Assembly: GCF_002455975.1 (NCBI RefSeq)
Contig: NZ_DKLM01000079.1
Coordinates: forward strand, 5,473 to 15,378
DNA from: Clostridium sp. UBA6640
Lineage (GTDB): Bacteria > Bacillota > Clostridia > Clostridiales > Clostridiaceae
Length of the DNA stretch: 9,906 nucleotides
Direction: 5' to 3'
Both the position numbers and the translations under genes were made by a program. Below are positions 4,456 through 9,906 of the stretch, piece after piece. Position 1 is the stretch's first letter. The number at the start of each line of letters is the position of its first letter. Below the pieces are notes generated by a model. That model had not been told where the DNA came from, searched no databases, and worked only from the letters and a program-made list of their open reading frames with translations.

Positions 4456-6228
4456 TTATCCAACTTCTTGTGGTATATTTAAAATTTCCATATCTGCTTC
4501 ATAAAGATTTTTGTAAATGACATTATCTTTTATTAAATCACTATGGGAACCTTGTCCAACAATTCTCCCACTATCAATAACTACTATTTCATCAGCATCT
4601 ATTATTGTAGATAATCTATGAGCTATTATTATTATGGTATGTTTCTTTGATATTAAATTTAAAGACTGTTTTATAAAATATTGAGATTCATTATCTAAAG
4701 CGGAAGTCGCTTCATCAAATAATATTATTTTAGATTTCTTTATAAGTCCTCTAGCTATAGCAATCCTTTGTCTCTGCCCTCCGGATAAATTCACTCCATT
4801 TTCTCCAACTATAGAGTCGTATTTACTAGGAAGAGACATTATAAAATCATGTATATATGCTGATCTGCAAGCATCGTAAACTTCTTCTTCAGTAGCATTT
4901 GGATTTGCTATTTTTATATTTTCCATTATTGATATATTGAACAAAAAAGGATCTTGTCTTATAACTGATATATGACTTCTTAAAGACTTTTCATCAAACT
5001 CATTAACATCTATATTATCTATAGTTATATCTCCATAGTCACAATCATAAAGCCTTAAAAGTAAATTTAAAATAGTGCTTTTTCCAGCCCCACTTTTCCC
5101 TACTATTGCCAGTTTTTTATTTCCCATAACTTGAAAGTTTATATCCTTAAGTACTTCTCCATCTTCACCATAACTAAAAGAAACATTGGTAAATTGTATA
5201 TTTCCTTCAATTTCCATTATTGATTTCTCTCCGAAGCATTCATTAGAATAACTTAAATTGTCCATAATCCCAAAGATTCTTTCTAAAGATGTTATTGCTT
5301 GTTGTATTGTTGCATTCATTTTTGTAATGTTCATAAGAGAGCAAGAGAATTGCTTTGAATAGGATGAAAATGCTATAAAAAGTTCAAGAGGTAATATTTT
5401 ATTTATAACAAAATACCCTCCTATACTCATAACTAAAACTGAAGAGATAATATTTATAAAACCAGCTAAATCATGTGCCACTATATTTATAAGAGCCATT
5501 TCTATTCCCTTTTGTTTAAAATCATTAGAAATATTGTTAAATTGTATGAAATTATGTTTTTTTATTCCAAGGCATTTTACTTCCCTAATTCCCTGAAATG
5601 ATTGCTCTACACTGCTAAAATAATCATCTGCTATATTTTTTAGCTCCATATTCTTTTTCTTGAGTTTTTTGCCATACTTTACAAATATATAGTAAGAAAA
5701 AGGAAAGCAAGCTATAACTATAAGAGCAAGTCTCACATTAATTTTAAATACAGCAAAACCTATTACTATAGCCTTTAAAATATCCATTATGGCATTTACA
5801 ACTTGAAATGTTATTATGCTACTAAGTGCTTCTGCATCATTGTGAAGCCTAGATATAAATTCTCCTACAGGCGTTTCATCGAAAGCTTTCACCGGAAGAT
5901 TCAATATTTTATCATACATATCACATTTTAAGTCTTTTACAATATTATTATTGAGGTAAGTTTCAATATATGAATAAAAATGCATAATGACTAATTGCAA
6001 TAGATATATGATTGATAAAAGTACCATGCATTTAGCTAAAATATATACATTACCTTGCGGTAGGCTAGCAATTAGAACCCCATATATATATGGATCTATT
6101 AAGCCAAAAATTATACTTGATGAAATGCATATAAAGAATAGCAAAAGTTTAAGCTTATATGGTTTTACATAAGCAAATGCTCTTTTTAAAAGCTTCATAT
6201 CGTCTTTACTCAAAAACTTTATTTTCAT
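4456..6228 (-). CDS. ABC exporter, fused transmembrane and ATPase domains (RiPP export)
   Basis: A 590-residue half-transporter of the type I exporter (MsbA/LmrA-like) class, acting as a dimer in the cytoplasmic membrane. Residues about 20-310 hold six likely membrane helices, with clear segments near 27-50, 65-85, 140-165, 168-185, 250-275 and 278-295. The ATPase domain has Walker A GKSGAGKST (377-385), Q-loop Q425, signature LSGGQRQ (481-487), Walker B IILFDE (501-506), D-loop SALD and H-loop H537. There is no N-terminal C39 peptidase domain, so it cannot cut the leader itself. The ATG at 6228-6226 follows AAGGAG with 8-base spacing. As first gene of the operon, 62 bases before the maturase, it is inferred to export the modified peptide. 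A general lipid or drug exporter is the sequence-only alternative; context favours the peptide. Confidence 0.88.
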   Translation of the reverse strand: MKIKFLSKDDMKLLKRAFAYVKPYKLKLLLFFICISSSIIFGLIDPYIYGVLIASLPQGNVYILAKCMVLLSIIYLLQLVIMHFYSYIETYLNNNIVKDLKCDMYDKILNLPVKAFDETPVGEFISRLHNDAEALSSIITFQVVNAIMDILKAIVIGFAVFKINVRLALIVIACFPFSYYIFVKYGKKLKKKNMELKNIADDYFSSVEQSFQGIREVKCLGIKKHNFIQFNNISNDFKQKGIEMALINIVAHDLAGFINIISSVLVMSIGGYFVINKILPLELFIAFSSYSKQFSCSLMNITKMNATIQQAITSLERIFGIMDNLSYSNECFGEKSIMEIEGNIQFTNVSFSYGEDGEVLKDINFQVMGNKKLAIVGKSGAGKSTILNLLLRLYDCDYGDITIDNIDVNEFDEKSLRSHISVIRQDPFLFNISIMENIKIANPNATEEEVYDACRSAYIHDFIMSLPSKYDSIVGENGVNLSGGQRQRIAIARGLIKKSKIILFDEATSALDNESQYFIKQSLNLISKKHTIIIIAHRLSTIIDADEIVVIDSGRIVGQGSHSDLIKDNVIYKNLYEADMEILNIPQEVG

Positions 6229-6268
6229 ATAAATAGCTCCTTAAACTTAGTAATAATTTTGGTAGTAA

Positions 6269-6300
6269 TATATTGAAATGCTACCATTTATTCCAATATA
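6269..6300. promoter_or_regulatory. Inverted repeat over the -10 box, possible operator
   Basis: The two 12-base arms TATATTGAAATG (6269-6280) and CATTT + CAATATA (6285-6289, 6294-6300) are fully complementary around a 4-base centre, with a 4-base insertion (6290-6293) in one arm. The outer arm coincides with the proposed -10 box. A repressor or activator could bind here, or an RNA hairpin could form if transcription begins further upstream. No regulator gene is present in the window. Confidence 0.4.
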
Positions 6301-6323
6301 TGTAAAGTAAATCTTTTGCTCAA
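6295..6323 (-). promoter_or_regulatory. Candidate promoter of the RiPP operon
   Basis: On the minus strand TTGAGC (6323-6318) and TATATT (6300-6295) are spaced by 17 bases, about 65 bases before the exporter start. Box quality and spacing fit a housekeeping sigma promoter and the position suits an operon running from the exporter to the precursors. Confidence 0.45.
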
Positions 6324-6545
6324 AATGCTCTAAAAATTAATACTGTATCTAATTATTTTTGTATACCATTCATTTTCTCGTTTTTTCATTTATTTCCTAT
6401 TTTTTTAAAAACATTCTATAATAATTAATAAAACATTAAAAATTTATGTAATTTTTTTGAATTTTACTTACTTATAACTTTATGTAAAAAAATAAAATTA
6501 AAGATTTCTAAATGCAAATATTGATTTTAAATTAAGTTTGCTATA

Positions 6546-6597
6546 AGAAAAAGTACTAAGAAATTTATTATATAAAATAAATGCCTTAGTACTTTCT
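6546..6597 (-). terminator. Terminator after the FtsX permease gene
   Basis: A perfect 11-pair stem (AAAGTACTAAG at 6550-6560 with CTTAGTACTTT at 6585-6595) continues after a 2x2 internal loop into a 7-pair stem (6563-6569 with 6576-6582) closing a 6-base loop. On the minus strand it is followed by UUUUUCUU. It separates the FtsX transporter unit from the RiPP operon. The plus-strand side lacks a clean U tract. Confidence 0.75.
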
Positions 6598-6616
6598 ATA
6601 AATAATTAATATATTC

Positions 6617-9067
6617 TTATTCCGCGCTCTTTAGCGATTCTACCATATTAATCTTCTTTAATTTTTTATACATAACTATATTTACTAAGCTTGAAAATAC
6701 TATAGTTAATATAGATGAGTATATAAAACTCATAGTTTTAATTTCACGCGAAAACATTACCATATCAGTTTCTGTTGTTGTGAGTACATATTTATGAAGA
6801 AGCGTACCTAATATTAACCCAACTAAAGTTCCTATTATTGATAATATAATATTTTCTCTATAAACATATCCTGCTACTTCTTTATCATAAAAACCTAAAA
6901 CCTTTATGGTTGCAAGCTCCCTCATTCTTTCGCCTATATTTATATTTGTTAAGTTGTACATTACAACAAAGGCAAGAGAAGCTGCTGAAGCTATTAAAAC
7001 TAATATAACTGAGTCTACACTATCCATAGTTTTTTTAAAACTATCACTTATACTTGTAGTAAAATTAATAGTAGCTATTTTAGGATTTTTCATCATCTCC
7101 TCAGATAATTTATCTTCTTGATCCTTATTTATTTTCTGCGTCTTAGAAGAAAAGGCATTATAATAAATCTTATCTTTAAATAACTTCTCATAATATTTAG
7201 GAGACATATAAACATAGTGACCAGTATAATGCTCTGTAATATAATTTACTTGTGCATTTACAGTTTTGTCACCTAATGAAATTTCAATATTATCTCCTTT
7301 TTTGATACTTAATAGCTTTGAGAGTTTTTTAGTAATTACTACTCCATTATCACCAATATCTATTTTGCCATTATCTTCTCTTAATTTAATAAATTCACTA
7401 AGTCTATCTACATCTTTAGGAATTAATATATATCCTTCAACACCAGAATTCTCTTCATTATTATTTTTAACCTTTATGTTTTTTTCAAAGGATAAAAGTG
7501 AATCTTCTATTTCATCATAGTCTTTAAGTTCATCCATAAATAAATATTCTCTATCTTCTTGAATGCCCTCTCTTAAATATCCTTTTAAATCATAAGTGTA
7601 AATTTCTCCAAACTGTTTTTCTGTTACTGCAATTATGGAATCTTTTAATCCAAAAGCTGTAATAAGAAGAGCAGTACAGCCAGCTACCCCTATTACTGTC
7701 ATAAAAAATCTTTTCTTATATCTAAAGATATTTCTTGCAGTAACCTTTTCTGTAAAGGACATTCTCTTCCAAATAAATTTTATTCTTTCTAGTAATATTC
7801 TTTTACCTGCCTTTGGCGCCTTAGGTCTCATAAGTATTGCTGGCACTACTACCAACTCTTTTATAGAAGCACCCACTGCCGCAAGTGTAGTACAGAAAAT
7901 AGCTACCAACGCTGAGGTTATTGCTAAATCAATATGAAAATTACCTGCCACCGGAGGAATTGTATACATTATTCTATAAGCATTAAAAATAAGAAGTGGG
8001 AAAATTTTAAATCCTAAAATTACTCCTATAATACTACCTATAACACTTGCTGTAAAAGCATAAATAAAGTATTGAGAGACTATAGAAAATTTGCTATATC
8101 CTAAAGCTTTTAAAGTTCCTATCTGAGTTCTATGTTCTTCAACCATTCTCGTCATGGTTGTAAGACATACAAGGGTAGCTACTAAGAAAAAGATTAGTGG
8201 GAAAGTAGTTCCTATAGCTTTTATTCTATCGGAATCATCTTGAAATCCTCTAATTCCTTCATTGTTATCTCTAGTTTTAATATACCAATTCTCATCTATA
8301 GCTTCTATTTTTTCCTTTACTTCATTAACTAAATCTTTATACTCATCTAAAAAAGTATTTTTTGACTTAGCACCATCAACTATAATAGATAATTCAGTGT
8401 ATATATCTTCTATTTTTATCCCTGGAATTTCAGGAATTTTAGGAAGTGCTAATTCCTTTGCAGATTTTTCGCCTATTTGAAAAAATCCACTAGTTGAACC
8501 ATTGCCTAAGGAATTTGCCCCTCTTTGATATGTATTTATGTATAATGGACTATTAACAATACCGGTTATTTTAAAATCCTTACTTCCATTAACAGTTTTA
8601 ATTTTAATATAATCTCCTATTTTTAAGTTTTCTTCTTCAAGATATGCTTTTTCTGTAACTGCTTCACCTTCATTAGTTGGCATAGCTCCTTCAACTAATA
8701 CAGGATTATTAACAGATTTCTCTCCTATCTTTAGGGAATGTACCTTTATTGCTTTTTCACTATCATCATTTATAGCTAAAGCATCAAAACTATATCCTTC
8801 ATAAATTTCAGACACTCCTACAATTTTTTTAACTTTATCTATATCTGATTGTTTAAAACCATTTAAAGATTGTATAGTCAAATCTGCAGTATTATTATCA
8901 TCTAAATATTTATTTACTGTAAACTTCATTTCAGGACTTGTAGCTCTAACTCCTGCAAAAAAAGCTACACCTATTGCTACGATAATTAATATGGAAAGAA
9001 ATCGCGATTTAGATTTTGTTATTTCTCTTAATATATTTTTTGTAAGTGCATTTCTCATTGTTACCAT
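6617..9067 (-). CDS. FtsX-family ABC transporter permease, two FtsX domains
   Basis: An 816-residue membrane protein with one helix near 23-41, a large extracytoplasmic region (about 42-284), three helices at about 285-305, 330-354 and 381-405, a fifth at about 452-474, a second outside region (about 475-682) and three final helices at about 683-705, 736-757 and 778-800. Each three-helix block has the FtsX/MacB coupling signature after its first helix: EHRTQIGTLKALGYSK (311-326) and ERMRELATIKVLGFYDKE (713-730). This layout is typical of large Gram-positive permeases working with a LolD/MacB-type ATPase as mechanical transporters or efflux pumps for peptides, lipids or antibiotics. The substrate is unknown. 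The start ATG at 9067 overlaps the ATPase gene end by 7 bases, indicating coupling; an in-frame ATG at 9058 is an alternative. AGAAAGGA (9079-9072) serves as ribosome site, with rather short spacing to 9067. Confidence 0.9.
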   Translation of the reverse strand: MVTMRNALTKNILREITKSKSRFLSILIIVAIGVAFFAGVRATSPEMKFTVNKYLDDNNTADLTIQSLNGFKQSDIDKVKKIVGVSEIYEGYSFDALAINDDSEKAIKVHSLKIGEKSVNNPVLVEGAMPTNEGEAVTEKAYLEEENLKIGDYIKIKTVNGSKDFKITGIVNSPLYINTYQRGANSLGNGSTSGFFQIGEKSAKELALPKIPEIPGIKIEDIYTELSIIVDGAKSKNTFLDEYKDLVNEVKEKIEAIDENWYIKTRDNNEGIRGFQDDSDRIKAIGTTFPLIFFLVATLVCLTTMTRMVEEHRTQIGTLKALGYSKFSIVSQYFIYAFTASVIGSIIGVILGFKIFPLLIFNAYRIMYTIPPVAGNFHIDLAITSALVAIFCTTLAAVGASIKELVVVPAILMRPKAPKAGKRILLERIKFIWKRMSFTEKVTARNIFRYKKRFFMTVIGVAGCTALLITAFGLKDSIIAVTEKQFGEIYTYDLKGYLREGIQEDREYLFMDELKDYDEIEDSLLSFEKNIKVKNNNEENSGVEGYILIPKDVDRLSEFIKLREDNGKIDIGDNGVVITKKLSKLLSIKKGDNIEISLGDKTVNAQVNYITEHYTGHYVYMSPKYYEKLFKDKIYYNAFSSKTQKINKDQEDKLSEEMMKNPKIATINFTTSISDSFKKTMDSVDSVILVLIASAASLAFVVMYNLTNINIGERMRELATIKVLGFYDKEVAGYVYRENIILSIIGTLVGLILGTLLHKYVLTTTETDMVMFSREIKTMSFIYSSILTIVFSSLVNIVMYKKLKKINMVESLKSAE

Positions 9068-9765
9068 TCAATCCTTTCTACAGCCATCGGATTGCTATTA
9101 ATGGATACACTGTCAACCTTACCATTTTTAACTTTAATAACTTTATCTGCCATAGATGCAATTGCCAAATTATGAGTAATAACTATTACTGTCATGTTTT
9201 GTTTTCTACAAGTATCTTTTAATAACTTTAATATAGATTTTCCTGTAGAATAATCTAAAGCTCCAGTAGGCTCATCACATAATAATATTTTAGGATTTTT
9301 AGCAATTGCTCTGGCTATAGAAACCCTTTGTTGCTCTCCTCCTGATAGTTGAGAAGGGAAATTATTTCTTCTATCTTCAAGCCCTACCTCTTTAAGTACT
9401 TCTTCTGGATCTAGAGGATTCTTACATATTTGAGTGGCTAATTCTATATTTTCAATAGTATTAAGGTTTTGAACTAAATTATAGAACTGAAATACGAATC
9501 CTATGTCATATCTCCTATAAGTAGTTAATTGTTTATCATTATATTTGCTTATTTCATTGCCATCTACCATTATTTGTCCTTCACTAGGAGAATCCATACC
9601 CCCTAGTATATTAAGTACAGTACTTTTTCCTGCTCCACTAGGGCCTACAACTACAACAAATTCGCCCTTATCTATAGAAAAATTAACTCCATCTACAGCT
9701 TTGATCTCTACTTCTCCAGATTTATAAGTTTTCTTTACATCTTTAAATTCTATGTATTTATTCAA
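9061..9765 (-). CDS. ABC transporter ATP-binding protein, MacB/LolD type, TTG start
   Basis: A 234-residue ATPase, normal length for the family. Motifs in order: Walker A GPSGAGKST (41-49), Q-loop Q93 in FVFQFYNL, signature LSGGEQQR (140-147), Walker B ILLCDEPTGALD (160-171) and H-loop H198 in VITHNLAIA. The CDEPTGALD and FQFYNL forms are characteristic of ATPases that power FtsX-type permeases. The start codon is TTG (9765-9763): an ideal AGGAGG (9779-9774) lies 8 bases before it and the next in-frame ATG is at residue 57, within the ATPase core, which is too late. It overlaps the permease gene by 7 bases, so the two are made together. The unit may serve peptide or antibiotic efflux, or envelope functions; nothing visible ties it to the RiPP operon except adjacency. 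Confidence 0.93.
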   Translation of the reverse strand: MNKYIEFKDVKKTYKSGEVEIKAVDGVNFSIDKGEFVVVVGPSGAGKSTVLNILGGMDSPSEGQIMVDGNEISKYNDKQLTTYRRYDIGFVFQFYNLVQNLNTIENIELATQICKNPLDPEEVLKEVGLEDRRNNFPSQLSGGEQQRVSIARAIAKNPKILLCDEPTGALDYSTGKSILKLLKDTCRKQNMTVIVITHNLAIASMADKVIKVKNGKVDSVSINSNPMAVERIEW

Positions 9766-9773
9766 AATTTTCT

Positions 9774-9779
9774 CCTCCT
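9774..9779 (-). promoter_or_regulatory. Ribosome binding site supporting the TTG start
   Basis: AGGAGG on the minus strand, 8 bases before TTG at 9765-9763. No ATG or GTG is better placed, so it decides the start of the ATPase gene. Confidence 0.85.
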
Positions 9780-9802
9780 GTTAAGTCAAATTTTTACACT
9801 TT

Positions 9803-9861
9803 AGTTACATCATATAGATAAACTACTCTAAAATTTAATGTATGGCTGAATATAAGTTACA
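9803..9861. repeat. Pair of 7-base direct repeats upstream of the ATPase gene
   Basis: AGTTACA occurs at 9803-9809 and 9855-9861, 52 bases apart, close to five helical turns. Both are in the untranslated region before the transporter genes, so they could be regulator half-sites. Seven bases is short and chance is a real alternative. Confidence 0.2.
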
Positions 9862-9891
9862 GTTTGATATATTAATTCACAACTTAGATTA

Positions 9892-9904
9892 GTGCACAAT
9901 GCAC
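9892..9904. repeat. Short inverted repeat at the window edge
   Basis: GTGCA and TGCAC are separated by CAA, a perfect 5-base inverted repeat. On the minus strand the same bases also read as the tandem heptamer TTGTGCA TTGTGCA. It may be part of an operator or of a larger structure cut off by the window end. Confidence 0.3.
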
Positions 9905-9906
9905 AA

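Larger units (their letters stand above)
6241..6616. other. Intergenic region between the FtsX permease and the RiPP operon
   Basis: A gap of about 375 bases, extremely AT-rich. The high-coordinate part holds the terminator of the permease unit (6546-6597); the low-coordinate part holds the candidate promoter and inverted repeat of the RiPP operon (6269-6323). In between I see only A/T-rich sequence and one 19-codon frame (6389-6330, minus) that I do not consider a gene. Confidence 0.6.

Noticed and set aside
6330..6389. 19-codon minus-strand frame MKKRENEWYTKIIRYSINF with an AGGA upstream
   Set aside because: Very short, in AT-rich intergenic DNA, weak ribosome site and no family resemblance; it ends just before the proposed promoter.
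7266..7937. Plus-strand open frames inside the permease gene (also at 6906-7121 and 8262-8480)
   Set aside because: Antisense shadows of a strongly supported FtsX permease; composition is typical of complementary-strand artefacts.

Overview
The window looks like chromosome of a very AT-rich, low-GC Gram-positive bacterium, most likely a Clostridium or close relative. The support is the base composition, strong AGGAGG-type ribosome sites, a TTG start and the protein families present. Every gene I can support is on the minus strand, so transcription runs from high to low coordinates.

At the right, 9765-6617 is a two-gene transporter unit: a MacB/LolD-type ABC ATPase overlapped by an 816-residue FtsX-type permease. 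It ends at a long hairpin with a U tail at 6546-6597. A gap of about 375 bases (6241-6616) holds that terminator and, near its left end, a candidate promoter with an inverted repeat over the -10 box.

The centre, 6228-1422, is the most interesting part: a compact operon for a ribosomally made, post-translationally modified peptide (RiPP). In transcription order it holds an ABC exporter (transmembrane domain plus ATPase, no peptidase domain), a 711-residue radical SAM protein with two separate SPASM-like cysteine blocks, a 105-residue accessory protein, and two tandem 55-residue Cys-rich precursor peptides. Both precursors share the leader MKHLFDESLTTTYVA and have eight cysteines spaced exactly four residues apart, the hallmark of the CXXX-repeat peptide systems. 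The low-coordinate precursor (1422-1589) is only 55 codons and easily missed. The two precursors sit in a tandem duplication of about 300 bases that also copied the 3' hairpin. The terminal hairpin keeps a terminator-like U tail; the internal one has lost it.

Downstream, 853-1421 holds the operon terminator and, at about 1101-1230, a short frameshifted trace resembling a SPASM domain, perhaps the relic of another maturase. At the left, 825-102, is a two-gene unit: a 100-residue Cys-rich, probably metal-binding protein and a VOC (glyoxalase-like) protein. A possible plus-strand reading frame running in from outside the window ends at 126.

Inferred working model: the exporter, maturase, accessory protein and precursors act together. 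The maturase would bind the common leader and install radical-mediated crosslinks or other changes at the regularly spaced cysteines, and the exporter would carry the product out. Leader removal is unexplained, as no protease is encoded here. The chemical product cannot be read from the sequence.
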